Of a stretch of DNA of 35,827 nt, positions 1 to 6,120 are shown in pieces (the stretch's first letter is position 1; each line of letters starts with the position of its first letter). Below the pieces are notes generated by a model. It was not told the DNA's origin. It saw only the letters and a list, made by a program, of their open reading frames with translations, and made no database searches. This DNA comes from a virus. The stretch spans positions 1-35,827 of IMG/VR virus record IMGVR_UViG_3300037245_001760, one strand, 5' to 3'. The translations under genes and the position numbers were made by a program.

Positions 1-486
1 TGGAAAAAATCACAGGCGACAGGACATTTAAACGCCTATAGAATGCCAATGCGAGAAACCGAAGATATTTGTGTTTTTTATAAAAGCCAAGCATTTTATA
101 ACCCAATTTTAAAAGACAAACCTGCAGATAATATAAGACCTAAAAAGAAAAAAGCTAATAGTGGCTCCTGTTATGGAAAAGCAAATAAAATTCAAGAAAA
201 AAAGATACCATTAAATAAGTCGTTACCAAACCAAATTTTGGCGTTTAATTCTACTCAAAGTAACTTGCACCCAACACAAAAACCAGTCGATTTATTAGAA
301 TATTTACTGATTACTTACACAAAACAAAATGAAATAGTGCTCGATTTTACAATGGGGTCTGGATCAACTGGTGTCGCATGCCACAATTTAAAAAGGCGGT
401 TTATTGGCATTGAAAAAGATGCAGAATATTTTAAAATTGCAAGCCAACGTATAGAGCAAGCAAAATCACAATTAACTTTTATTTAA
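1..486 (+). CDS. DNA adenine/cytosine-N4 methyltransferase, C-terminal part (cut by window edge)
   Basis: The reading frame is open from base 1 and encodes 161 residues of a DNA amino-methyltransferase. The motif HPTQKPVDLLEYL followed by VLDFTMGSGSTGVA (SAM-binding motif I, FxGxGxT-like) and GIEKDAEYF near the C-terminus is typical of the beta class, where the catalytic DPPY motif lies N-terminal of the SAM pocket. The start (WKKSQATGHLNA...) corresponds to the middle of such proteins. The missing N-terminal half, with DPPY, is at 35606-35827 at the other end of the window, so both are parts of one gene. It probably modifies the phage DNA to protect it from host restriction. Whether it is an N6-adenine or N4-cytosine enzyme cannot be decided from sequence alone. 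Confidence 0.93.
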   Translation, partial: WKKSQATGHLNAYRMPMRETEDICVFYKSQAFYNPILKDKPADNIRPKKKKANSGSCYGKANKIQEKKIPLNKSLPNQILAFNSTQSNLHPTQKPVDLLEYLLITYTKQNEIVLDFTMGSGSTGVACHNLKRRFIGIEKDAEYFKIASQRIEQAKSQLTFI

Positions 487-492
487 AAAGTC

Positions 493-669
493 ATGGACCC
501 CAAACTTTACACAATCAACGAACTCAAACCACTCGCCGATGATCTTTGCTACATACTGGCTTTTGTTAAAGTGGACGGCCCTGTCTATAAAATCAGCAAT
601 AGGAAATTGGCATTAAAATTTGGGTTTAAAATTCTTGATGATTCAGAAATCGAGCAACAATCCTTTTAA
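493..669 (+). CDS. Small hypothetical protein (58 aa)
   Basis: An ATG at 493, 7 bases after the methyltransferase stop, opens 58 codons ending TAA at 667-669. The protein starts MDPKLYTINELKPLADD and ends EIEQQSF. I do not recognise it. It has no membrane segment or obvious DNA-binding motif and looks like a small soluble acidic-to-neutral protein. It is the last gene before the promoter at 701, so it probably closes the early operon that runs across the window junction. The close spacing supports it, but the Shine-Dalgarno is weak. Confidence 0.6.
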   Translation: MDPKLYTINELKPLADDLCYILAFVKVDGPVYKISNRKLALKFGFKILDDSEIEQQSF

Positions 670-700
670 ATGATAGTTTTAAATTAAATTAAAATTTATC

Positions 701-729
701 TTGACACCAAGTTGCACAATAGATAAGAT
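701..729 (+). promoter_or_regulatory. Sigma-70-type promoter upstream of 768
   Basis: TTGACA (701-706), a 17-base spacer and TAAGAT (724-729) form a near-consensus sigma-70 promoter in a 98-base gap between genes. Fourteen bases ending at the -35 box (AATTTATCTTGACA, 693-706) recur exactly at 28993-29006 in the other strong promoter candidate, which suggests a shared phage promoter class or flanking operator. Expected transcription starts at about 736 and drives the 768-4631 genes. Confidence 0.7.
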
Positions 730-766
730 TAGTTAAGACAACAAAATAAACCTTAATAGATAAGAT
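718..766 (+). repeat. 12-bp direct repeat AATAGATAAGAT over promoter and start region
   Basis: AATAGATAAGAT occurs at 718-729, covering the -10 box of the 701 promoter, and again at 755-766, ending one base before the ATG of the 768 gene. The offset is 37 bases. Two identical copies at these positions look like paired operator sites that could block RNA polymerase. The second copy also sits where a ribosome binding site would be expected; no good GGAG-like site is present there. Confidence 0.5.
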
Positions 767-767
767 C

Positions 768-1280
768 ATGGATTCAGCAGAAATAAAAGCGGAAGTTTTA
801 AAGCATTACACTTTGACCGAGATTGCAGAGCTAGTGCCTGATGGGGTGTTTTTAGGTAAATGGCATAAGACAAGCGGGCAAGACGTTTCACAAGTGATCA
901 ATAAACACTTGCTGGATTATCGGGTTAGGAATGCAATTTCTCTTGCTTTATTAAGACATAACCCAAAAAGAACATACCTTAATATATGGGGGGTACGTGA
1001 AAAACATGATAGACTACAGTTCGTCCTTGGAAGTATAGCCGTGCAAGGGTTACAACCGTCTAAAATACGAGATATCATCAATAATAGCAAGTACTCTATC
1101 AAAGAGATTTCTAACATGATCAAAAGACCAGCAACTTTAAGAGCTGGTAGGCCTAGCGATACGATTTATTATGGGTCAAGTCAAATTTCATTAACGATAA
1201 ACCGCCGCCGTAATTGTGAAGCTATAAGGCAAGGGCTTGCGGAAATTTTAAACGTTGAATATTCTAGGATGTGGGGATAA
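768..1280 (+). CDS. Hypothetical protein, first gene of the 701 transcript (possible regulator)
   Basis: The product has 170 residues and begins MDSAEIKAEVLKHYTLTEIAE. I do not recognise the family. Two segments look like helix-turn-helix or homing-type DNA-recognition helices: around residues 16-40, and around 105-130 (SKIRDIINNSKYSIKEIS). The last is followed by a basic stretch rich in Arg (NRRRN). As the first gene behind a strong promoter carrying a duplicated 12-base site, it could be a transcriptional regulator acting on that site; this is inference from position and composition. No membrane or secretion signal is seen. Confidence 0.75.
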   Translation: MDSAEIKAEVLKHYTLTEIAELVPDGVFLGKWHKTSGQDVSQVINKHLLDYRVRNAISLALLRHNPKRTYLNIWGVREKHDRLQFVLGSIAVQGLQPSKIRDIINNSKYSIKEISNMIKRPATLRAGRPSDTIYYGSSQISLTINRRRNCEAIRQGLAEILNVEYSRMWG

Positions 1281-1281
1281 A

Positions 1282-1674
1282 ATGCAATATTTAAACGATA
1301 TGTTAAAAAAACGAGACTTTCCTTTTTTGGTTTATATTGATGAGGAAGCGACGAAAACGCAGAATCTGCATTCATATTTTACAGGCGATATTTTTGAAGT
1401 AATTGGGGCCAGATCAACAGGAAATTTTATTGGAGTTAATTTAAGAGATTCAACGCCTTGCTTTTTGCCAAATGACAAACCGTATTATCAATTTTATCAA
1501 GAGCCAAAGAAGAAAGTTAAAAAGTATAAATGGCTGTACGTAAATTGTGATAATATAATCAAGTTGTCGTCAAACCTAGCAAAAGATGAAAAAGAGCTAA
1601 AATCAAAGTGGAATAATTATACAATGATTTTGCATAAAGTCAAAGAAACAATGATCGAAGTTGAAGAGGATTAA
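1282..1674 (+). CDS. Hypothetical protein with 'EPKKKVK' C-terminal module
   Basis: The product has 130 residues. I start it at ATG 1282, two bases after the preceding stop and after GGGGATAAA; an upstream ATG at 1255 would overlap the 768 gene. The N-terminal half (MQYLNDMLKKRDFPFLVYIDEE...) differs from everything else in the window. The C-terminal half, from QEPKKKVKKYKWL to EVEED, is paralogous to the end of the protein at 29344-29727. DNA identity is exact over 27 bases at the EPKKKVK site and 18 bases at the stop. I know this module from many phage small proteins but not its function. It probably has a regulatory or DNA-related role, which is speculative. Confidence 0.75.
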   Translation: MQYLNDMLKKRDFPFLVYIDEEATKTQNLHSYFTGDIFEVIGARSTGNFIGVNLRDSTPCFLPNDKPYYQFYQEPKKKVKKYKWLYVNCDNIIKLSSNLAKDEKELKSKWNNYTMILHKVKETMIEVEED

Positions 1675-1677
1675 CCG

Positions 1678-1747
1678 AAAGCCAAGCCTGACTCGCAATT
1701 ACCATCAGACGATACATGTATGGGTTGTATGACTGGCTTGGCTTTTT
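1678..1747 (+). terminator. Long-loop hairpin with U tract, terminator or small RNA
   Basis: A perfect 11-bp inverted repeat, AAAGCCAAGCC (1678-1688) and GGCTTGGCTTT (1735-1745), is followed by a T run and lies directly after the 1674 stop. The loop is 46 bases, unusually long for a simple terminator, and contains the perfect 10-base palindrome ATACATGTAT (1712-1721), which may be a protein site or a second stem. It separates the 768-1674 genes from ssb. Confidence 0.65.
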
Positions 1748-1774
1748 AAACGCAAAATGAAAAGGATTAAAAAC

Positions 1775-2233
1775 ATGGCGAATTTAAATAAAGTTTTGTT
1801 AATGGGGCGGATTACACAAGATATTGATAAAAGAGTAACGCCCCAAGGTCAATCAGTAGCTACGGTCAACCTTGCAACAAATGAGAAGTTTACCGACAAG
1901 CAGGGCAACAAGCAAGAGTCAACAGAATTCCATAGGGTTGTATTTTGGGATAAGTTGGCCGATCTTGTAAGCCAATATTGCAAAAAAGGATCTGGTCTTT
2001 ACGTTGAAGGGAGCATCCAGACTAAAGAGTGGAAGGACAAAGAAGGGAACAAACGTTGGACCACCGAAATTAACGGCCGGAATATGCAGTTTTTGGACTC
2101 AAGAGGGCAATCGAATCAAGGCGGTGGTCATGGACAATTAAGTAGACAACCAGAAACGCAAGGGCAAGGTATCCCAGGTAAATTTGGGCCAAGTGGAGAA
2201 GATGGCTACATTGATGATCAAATCCCTTTTTAG
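1775..2233 (+). CDS. ssb: Single-stranded DNA-binding protein
   Basis: The product has 152 residues. It starts MANLNKVLLMGRITQDIDKR, continues through the OB-fold pattern with TEFHRVVFWDKLADLV and KGSGLYVEGSIQTKEWKDKEG, and has a Gly/Gln-rich linker (about 112-140) and the acidic tip DDQIPF. All of these are hallmarks of bacterial-type SSB. It coats single-stranded DNA during replication and recombination, and its C-terminal tip recruits partner enzymes. I choose ATG 1775 over 1757 because AAAGGA lies at the right distance and all SSBs begin close to the NKVLLMGR strand. It is probably a partner of the ERF annealing protein at 29907. Confidence 0.96.
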   Translation: MANLNKVLLMGRITQDIDKRVTPQGQSVATVNLATNEKFTDKQGNKQESTEFHRVVFWDKLADLVSQYCKKGSGLYVEGSIQTKEWKDKEGNKRWTTEINGRNMQFLDSRGQSNQGGGHGQLSRQPETQGQGIPGKFGPSGEDGYIDDQIPF

Positions 2234-2248
2234 GTAAAGGAGCAGATA

Positions 2249-2503
2249 ATGAAAACTAAAGTAATTTGGGAGCCTGGAGACATTAGGGGCGGGGTACAAG
2301 TTTGTAACTTTAATGAAGATAGAAAAACTTTTTGTATTATTGCGTATTTAGAGCCAATACCTCACATTACATCGAAACGTAGGTACCTCCTTGTCCGCTT
2401 GTTTACAGGTGAGTCTCTCCAAAAAAGTGCGGGTGAAAGTGAAGAGGAGTTAGCCCAGTACTTAACGGAAAACCAATATAAGATCGCAAGCAGGGCGTAT
2501 TAA
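2249..2503 (+). CDS. Small hypothetical protein (84 aa) sharing its N-terminus with TerL
   Basis: The product has 84 residues with a good ribosome site (AAAGGAG) upstream. It begins MKTKVIWEPGDIRGG. Bases 2255-2274 are identical to 8851-8870 at the start of the terminase large subunit (MTKVIWEPQ). The rest is unlike TerL: a beta-rich segment (CIIAYLEPIPHITSKRRYLLVRLFTG) and an acidic helix. I do not recognise the family. No membrane segment is seen. It lies in an operon with the following small genes. Confidence 0.75.
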   Translation: MKTKVIWEPGDIRGGVQVCNFNEDRKTFCIIAYLEPIPHITSKRRYLLVRLFTGESLQKSAGESEEELAQYLTENQYKIASRAY

Positions 2504-2569
2504 CCTCTTAAGGTAAAGAAAACGGGTTAACCTTAACTAACAAAATTCTTAAGTAAACTTGGAGACGTA

Positions 2570-2758
2570 ATGCATAATTTTATTGTTGCATTAGTGTTGT
2601 CAACAAAGGTTGAAAGCGGGACTAATCTTGAGTTGATAGTCGAGGTTATCAGAGCACAATGTTATAAATCAGCGACAAGAAAGCTTGAATCAAAGCTTAG
2701 AGAAGAAAAGGGATTTGACACGATTTTGTTGCGATCCGTTAACCAACTAAGTATTTGA
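2570..2758 (+). CDS. Small hypothetical protein (62 aa)
   Basis: The product has 62 residues, starts MHNFIVALVLSTKVESG, and is preceded by TTGGAGACGT, an acceptable ribosome site. The N-terminal hydrophobic run is short and followed by charged residues, so it looks like a soluble alpha/beta protein, not a membrane one. The C-terminal half is basic and helical (YKSATRKLESKLREEKG). I do not recognise it. The 66-base gap before it contains TTAAGGT/ACCTTAA arms (2508-2514 and 2530-2536) with no U tract. Confidence 0.65.
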   Translation: MHNFIVALVLSTKVESGTNLELIVEVIRAQCYKSATRKLESKLREEKGFDTILLRSVNQLSI

Positions 2759-2767
2759 GGAGACTAA

Positions 2768-3073
2768 ATGTATACAGAACACGCAATAGCCAGAATCAAA
2801 GAGCGGTTAATTTCAGACGAAGCAATAAATATGGTTTTGGCTTTCGGAAGTGTTAAAATTTCAAAAGAGTGCTTAGAGTACAAGTATAACGGCTTGATTG
2901 TCATTACTTGCATTCTAGGTAACGAAATCATTACAGCCTACAATACATCGAAAGTTGATAAGATGAACAAGCGCAAAGTTTACAGCAACCGAGATCCAAA
3001 GGCGACCGCAAAGAATAAGCACAAGAATTTGAGAAAAAAACGGAAGTGGCAAATGAACCAAATTTCAAGGTAA
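2768..3073 (+). CDS. DUF4258-like small basic protein
   Basis: The product has 101 residues, with GAGGAGAC upstream of the ATG. The start, MYTEHAIARIKERLISDEAINMVLAFG, matches the 'HA..R..ER.IS...I..VL..G' pattern of DUF4258, a small family with a RelE-like appearance found in phages and mobile elements. The following strands (YNGLIVITCILGNEIITAYNTSK) fit the conserved 'vvt.y' part. The C-terminus (about 70-101) is extremely rich in Lys/Arg and likely binds nucleic acid. No antitoxin partner is evident, so a toxin role is not supported. Confidence 0.7.
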   Translation: MYTEHAIARIKERLISDEAINMVLAFGSVKISKECLEYKYNGLIVITCILGNEIITAYNTSKVDKMNKRKVYSNRDPKATAKNKHKNLRKKRKWQMNQISR

Positions 3074-3075
3074 TT

Positions 3076-3465
3076 ATGAAAGATCATCATAAAATGAGAG
3101 CGTGGGCCTTTGGAGCCGAACAATATTTATATTTAGCCGATGACGGTCTTTTTTACGAATTAGGCAGTAAAGAAGATGAGATTCCTTTACATGTTTTAAT
3201 TGAAGCAAAATGGCCCATTGAATCCTGCACAGGGTTAAAAGATAAGAACGGCAAGCTGATTTATGAGGGGGATAGGGTAAAAGCATTTTATTATTGCCAC
3301 CATGGACAAACGAAGCGTGAAATAATCGGCAATATTTTTATGCAAGATGGAAGCTGGTGTATTGGAAATAAAAAACTTGGGATGAGGTTAGACAATTTAG
3401 ATTTTTCAGACCAAGGAGTTGAAATAATCGGTAATATCCATCAAAACCCTGAGCTATTAAAATGA
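3076..3465 (+). CDS. YopX-like protein
   Basis: The product has 129 residues. The motif TGLKDKNGKLIYEGD, a second small beta core, and the ending VEIIGNIHQNPELL are the signature of the YopX family, common phage proteins of unknown function. I use ATG 3076, three bases after the previous stop, because family members start with M..(I/H)KxRAW and this gives MKDHHKMRAW. A start at 3046 would overlap the previous gene. The stop overlaps the start of rusA (ATGA), so the two are translationally coupled. Confidence 0.85.
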   Translation: MKDHHKMRAWAFGAEQYLYLADDGLFYELGSKEDEIPLHVLIEAKWPIESCTGLKDKNGKLIYEGDRVKAFYYCHHGQTKREIIGNIFMQDGSWCIGNKKLGMRLDNLDFSDQGVEIIGNIHQNPELLK

Positions 3466-3884
3466 AAGTATTAGCCGTAATAGATATTCGCCCGTTTCCA
3501 CAGCCAAGGATCAACCATAATGGGAAGTGGAAGCATGAAGCACAAAGGTATTTTGCCAAGGTAAGGGAGTTGCAACAGATTATTTCCTTAGAAAAGAATC
3601 TTGATTTAGGCCGTGAATTGGACCTGATTTTTGTCTTTGCAATTCCTAAGAGTTGGAGCCAAGGCAAGCGGGGTACTCATTACAAAAGGCCTCACTTGCA
3701 AACGCCTGATTTATCGAATTGCATTAAGGCTTTTGAAGATGCGCTTTATAATAATAACCATCCGTTAGGGCTTGATGACAAAGAGGTTTATTCTATTTCA
3801 GCCTTGAAGGTTTGGGGCAAAACTGATAAGATAATAATATTAGAGCCAGAGGATAAATTAACTCAAATACAAGGACTATTATGA
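3462..3884 (+). CDS. rusA: RusA-like Holliday junction resolvase
   Basis: The product has 140 residues. It opens with beta-strand IRPFPQPR, then has the basic region KSWSQGKRGTHYKRPHLQ, the core TPDLSNCIKAFEDALYNN and the acidic pair LGLDD. RusA proteins cut four-way junctions using a cluster of Asp residues. Here D83, D93 and D105/D106 are visible, while the second position of the usual PDxDN motif is Ser (PDLSN). I recall similar variants in phage members but cannot verify activity. It likely resolves branched DNA before packaging. It overlaps its neighbours by 4 bases on both sides. Confidence 0.88.
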   Translation: MKVLAVIDIRPFPQPRINHNGKWKHEAQRYFAKVRELQQIISLEKNLDLGRELDLIFVFAIPKSWSQGKRGTHYKRPHLQTPDLSNCIKAFEDALYNNNHPLGLDDKEVYSISALKVWGKTDKIIILEPEDKLTQIQGLL

Positions 3885-4027
3885 GATATGAAATCAAAGA
3901 GTATCCAAACGGCTGGTTTGTCATCACCGACAACGGCAAAGAAACAAAACAAGTATTTTCAAATATGTTCGCTAGTAAATATGTTTGCGAGTCATTAAAC
4001 CGACAATCGAAACAAGGGATTTTATGA
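3881..4027 (+). CDS. Small hypothetical protein (48 aa)
   Basis: This is a 48-codon gene starting ATG 3881 in an ATGA overlap with rusA and ending TGA 4025-4027 in another ATGA overlap with the next gene. The product begins MRYEIKEYPNGWFVITDNGK, a beta-hairpin-like pattern (short strand, NGW turn, strand), and ends in a basic stretch. Double translational coupling makes it credible despite its size. Function is unknown. Confidence 0.65.
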   Translation: MRYEIKEYPNGWFVITDNGKETKQVFSNMFASKYVCESLNRQSKQGIL

Positions 4028-4248
4028 TTTTAATTGAACTACACCCGTCAGATCATGACGAAACCATTTTTATAAATCCTGATAATATTGTATCAGTCGT
4101 AGGAATCAAGGATTTGAACATGGATTCAGTGAGCAAAAGCGTTGAGTCAGTGATAACATTGGCAGACGGCGTGGGGCTTCCATTCGAAATAGGCAAAAGG
4201 GCAATGGTCGGCACTATAATAGAATTAATTAAGGAGCAATTAAAATGA
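4024..4248 (+). CDS. FlbD-like small protein
   Basis: The product has 74 residues and I start it at ATG 4024 (MILIELHPSDHDE), coupled to the preceding stop. Its layout is MI.L......IFINPDNIVSV, then VITLADGVGLPFEIGKRAM and a final helix GTIIELIKEQL. This resembles the FlbD-like family: short proteins with two strand pairs around an INPxxI motif and a TLxxG turn, frequent in phages with no known phage role. Its stop overlaps the holin-like gene start. Confidence 0.6.
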   Translation: MILIELHPSDHDETIFINPDNIVSVVGIKDLNMDSVSKSVESVITLADGVGLPFEIGKRAMVGTIIELIKEQLK

Positions 4249-4631
4249 TACCATTAATGGCCTTAGCGGGTGAATTCCTTTTTAAGAGAATGTTGAAGGA
4301 AATCAACAAGAATTTTGATAAAGTTTCTGACGGCGGGCTTGATGAAATCGGGAAAAAATCTATACAAAAAAATCTTGAGATTGTCAAAAAGCACGGCGAA
4401 CAAATCGGATATGCAAGAGGGCAAGCAGAATCAAGACCATTCTGGAAGTCCAAAAAGTTCTGGGTTATGGTGCTTGGCGTGGTTATCCCGCTGATTGAGC
4501 GTTACACCAATGCAAACCTAACAACAGAGATCATTTTTACCATTGAAGGGGTTTTAGGGGCTTATTTAGCTGGGCAAAGCTGGCATGATCACGGCAAGAC
4601 TAAACGTCAAGTAATCGAGATTAAAAAATAA
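4245..4631 (+). CDS. Holin-like membrane protein
   Basis: The product has 128 residues. An N-terminal amphipathic, highly charged region (about 10-70) is followed by two hydrophobic segments, KFWVMVLGVVIPLIERY (71-87) and EIIFTIEGVLGAYLAGQSW (95-113), and a short basic tail. The FWKSKKFW lead-in, two segments and polar tail are typical of small phage holin-type proteins that perforate the inner membrane at lysis. It lies outside the late lysis-like pair at 28244-28943 but just upstream of the transglycosylase lipoprotein at 5415. Holin function is inferred from topology only. Confidence 0.6.
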   Translation: MIPLMALAGEFLFKRMLKEINKNFDKVSDGGLDEIGKKSIQKNLEIVKKHGEQIGYARGQAESRPFWKSKKFWVMVLGVVIPLIERYTNANLTTEIIFTIEGVLGAYLAGQSWHDHGKTKRQVIEIKK

Positions 4632-4632
4632 T

Positions 4633-4730
4633 CTTATTATACTTTAACCCCGTAATGTATAATAAGCAGATCCATATTATACACTTTGAAATAACGTGTA
4701 TAGAAAAACGCAAAAATCTATACACTTTGA
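4633..4730. promoter_or_regulatory. Array of TATACAC inverted/direct repeats, operator-like
   Basis: The 121-base gap between 4631 and 4753 is full of related sites: CTTATTATAC (4633-4642) pairs with GTATAATAAG (4657-4666); that site in turn pairs with TATTATAC (4675-4682); TATACAC (4678-4684) pairs with GTGTATA (4696-4702); GTGTATAG (4696-4703) pairs with CTATACAC (4718-4725). TATACACTTTGA is repeated exactly at 4678-4689 and 4719-4730. This looks like a multi-site operator for one dimeric regulator, or a terminator (first stem) followed by an operator. No good -35/-10 pair is obvious, although TTGACA occurs at 4727-4732. Confidence 0.65.
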
Positions 4731-4752
4731 CAAACTTATTTAAGGGGGATTT

Positions 4753-4974
4753 ATGAGTGGCAAAGACCAAAGACTTGAAGACTTTAAAAGGCTAAAAAAT
4801 GTGCATGATTCAGTAAATTATGGCTTAGTATTCTTGCCTAAAGCTATTGCCGATTGTGCATCCCTAGAAGACCTAACCACAGCTTATCTTTTAGATGTTA
4901 GCAGGATCAATGCCCAACTTATTGTAGTTAAAGAGGTGTTCGACGATATTGTAAAGGATAAAAATGAAAATTAA
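4753..4974 (+). CDS. Small hypothetical protein (73 aa)
   Basis: The product has 73 residues, helical and charged, with AAGGGGGAT just upstream of the ATG. It is the first gene after the repeat array at 4633-4730, so it is likely expressed under that control. Sequence features are a charged N-terminus (MSGKDQRLEDFKRLK) and a helical C-terminal half (INAQLIVVKEVFDDIVKD). I do not recognise it. Confidence 0.65.
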   Translation: MSGKDQRLEDFKRLKNVHDSVNYGLVFLPKAIADCASLEDLTTAYLLDVSRINAQLIVVKEVFDDIVKDKNEN

Positions 4975-5209
4975 ATTATATTCCTTAGCGGATATTTTAG
5001 ATCAACATCCAGATCCTGTTAAAGTTTCCAGAAAGGATTGTGATGGGCTTTTGGAATATCCTGTTTGGTTAGTAGGTGCGATGACAGGCAGAGTTGCAGT
5101 ATTACGCAGGCCAGGAGAAAAAGAATTATGCCAAGTAGCCTCAGATATGTGCCAATGGGTTATCTATCAGCAAGGCATGCAAACTTGTTTCGCTGATAAA
5201 AGATTTTAA
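4964..5209 (+). CDS. Small hypothetical protein (81 aa)
   Basis: The product has 81 residues, and its ATG overlaps the end of the previous gene by 11 bases. It starts MKIKLYSLADILDQHPDPV and contains four Cys (KDCDG, ELCQ, DMCQW, QTCFA). The middle (EYPVWLVGAMTGRVAVLRRPG) looks like two beta strands. There is no signal peptide. I do not recognise it. Confidence 0.65.
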   Translation: MKIKLYSLADILDQHPDPVKVSRKDCDGLLEYPVWLVGAMTGRVAVLRRPGEKELCQVASDMCQWVIYQQGMQTCFADKRF

Positions 5210-5227
5210 CCGAGCAATGGAGAAAGG

Positions 5228-5413
5228 ATGAAATTAATTTTAATATTAATCGGGTCATTAGCACTGGTTTCATGTAATGAGCTTTCAATGTCGGAAGTTA
5301 ATGAAAAGGTTAATTGGTGCTTAGAGCATAAAAGGGACGCTAAGATCTACTATAACGATGTTAATTGGCCTATTAGAGTTAATTGCGTTTATGGTAAATC
5401 GGTGGTGCGATAA
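5228..5413 (+). CDS. Small phage-encoded lipoprotein (61 aa)
   Basis: The product has 61 residues: Lys at position 2, a hydrophobic core LILILIGSLA, then the lipobox LVSC with Cys16 as the predicted lipidated residue. The mature part of about 45 residues has two further Cys (WCLEH and VNCVYG) that could form a disulfide. AAGGATG precedes the start. It is likely an outer- or inner-membrane lipoprotein facing the periplasm. Possible roles are superinfection exclusion or o-spanin (Rz1-like), but it lacks the Pro-rich character of Rz1, so I do not assign one. It is followed two bases later by a second lipoprotein gene. Confidence 0.75.
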   Translation: MKLILILIGSLALVSCNELSMSEVNEKVNWCLEHKRDAKIYYNDVNWPIRVNCVYGKSVVR

Positions 5414-5414
5414 A

Positions 5415-5885
5415 ATGAAAGTAATATTTCTAACAATCTTAATACTCATTTCATCTTGCAGTAGCGTTCAAAAGAGGGGCACCCCGATTAAGGCAGATCC
5501 CCCGGCAATGGACTGGATCTTGGCGGCTATTTGCTATGTTGAAAGTAAATGCGTAAGGACCGAGGCGGGCGACTTGGATCAAAAGGCTAAGGCACACGGG
5601 GCTTTTCAGTTCAAATACGCTACTGCAAAGTCAATGTATAGGCAGATTTTAGAAAAAGGCGGAAAGGTTGATGGACTAAGCGGGCAATTGCATGTGGTTC
5701 ACCTATATGATTATGATATTTCGTATCAACTCGCTAAAGCGTTATTTATCCAGTGCAAAAAGAAGGTCAAAACGATCCTGAAGGCCGTTGATTGCTACAA
5801 CAAAAGCCAAGGGTGGGCGGTAAGTCATAAAATGGCGGGTAAGTCGATTTATGCGATGAAAATAAAAGCTTTGCTAAATATATAA
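5415..5885 (+). CDS. Lysozyme-like lytic transglycosylase lipoprotein
   Basis: The product has 156 residues. I start it at ATG 5415 because this gives a clean lipoprotein signal, MKVIFLTILILISSC with Cys15; the ATG at 5358 would add a non-signal leader overlapping the previous gene. The mature part has ILAAICYVESKC with a candidate catalytic Glu43, then HGAFQFKYATAKSM (compare G.(F/L)Q(I/F) of SLT domains) and AVDCYNKSQGW. This is a lysozyme-like fold that would cleave peptidoglycan. Membrane anchoring is unusual for an endolysin. It could act at lysis together with the holin-like 4245 protein, or locally remodel the wall. Confidence 0.72.
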   Translation: MKVIFLTILILISSCSSVQKRGTPIKADPPAMDWILAAICYVESKCVRTEAGDLDQKAKAHGAFQFKYATAKSMYRQILEKGGKVDGLSGQLHVVHLYDYDISYQLAKALFIQCKKKVKTILKAVDCYNKSQGWAVSHKMAGKSIYAMKIKALLNI

Positions 5886-5898
5886 TTAGGTGCTATAA

Positions 5899-6120
5899 AT
5901 GAAGAAAACTTACAAAGAGGAAAAAGACTTTGGATTAAAAAAACATGTGAATTTCAATGAATACGATAAGACTTCTTTCCGGTTGACCAAAAAAGAAGTC
6001 AGCAACATGATTAGAAACGCTGAATTTTTGACACCTGAGACACAGGAAAGTTTTGTAGAACTGGCAAAGGCAATCCATAAAAGCGTTTTAGATAAAAAAC
6101 TTGATTTTAGCAATGGATGA
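5899..6120 (+). CDS. Small hypothetical protein (73 aa)
   Basis: The product has 73 charged residues, starting MKKTYKEEKDFGLKKHVNF. A helical second half (LTKKEVSNMIRNAEFLTPETQESFVELAKAI, broken here only for description) suggests a compact helical protein. Its last codons overlap the next small gene (6113) by 8 bases. I do not recognise it. Confidence 0.6.
   Translation: MKKTYKEEKDFGLKKHVNFNEYDKTSFRLTKKEVSNMIRNAEFLTPETQESFVELAKAIHKSVLDKKLDFSNG

Noticed and set aside
2508-2536. TTAAGGT/ACCTTAA hairpin as a terminator
   Set aside because: The stem is AT-rich, with no following T run; I treat it as a weak, possibly chance, inverted repeat.
2768-3073. Toxin of a toxin-antitoxin pair
   Set aside because: DUF4258 resembles RelE superficially, but the neighbouring YopX-like and 62-aa genes do not look like an antitoxin.
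4727-4755. Promoter using TTGACA at 4727
   Set aside because: No -10-like hexamer occurs 16-18 bases downstream; TTGACA here is part of the repeated TATACACTTTGA box and its next bases.
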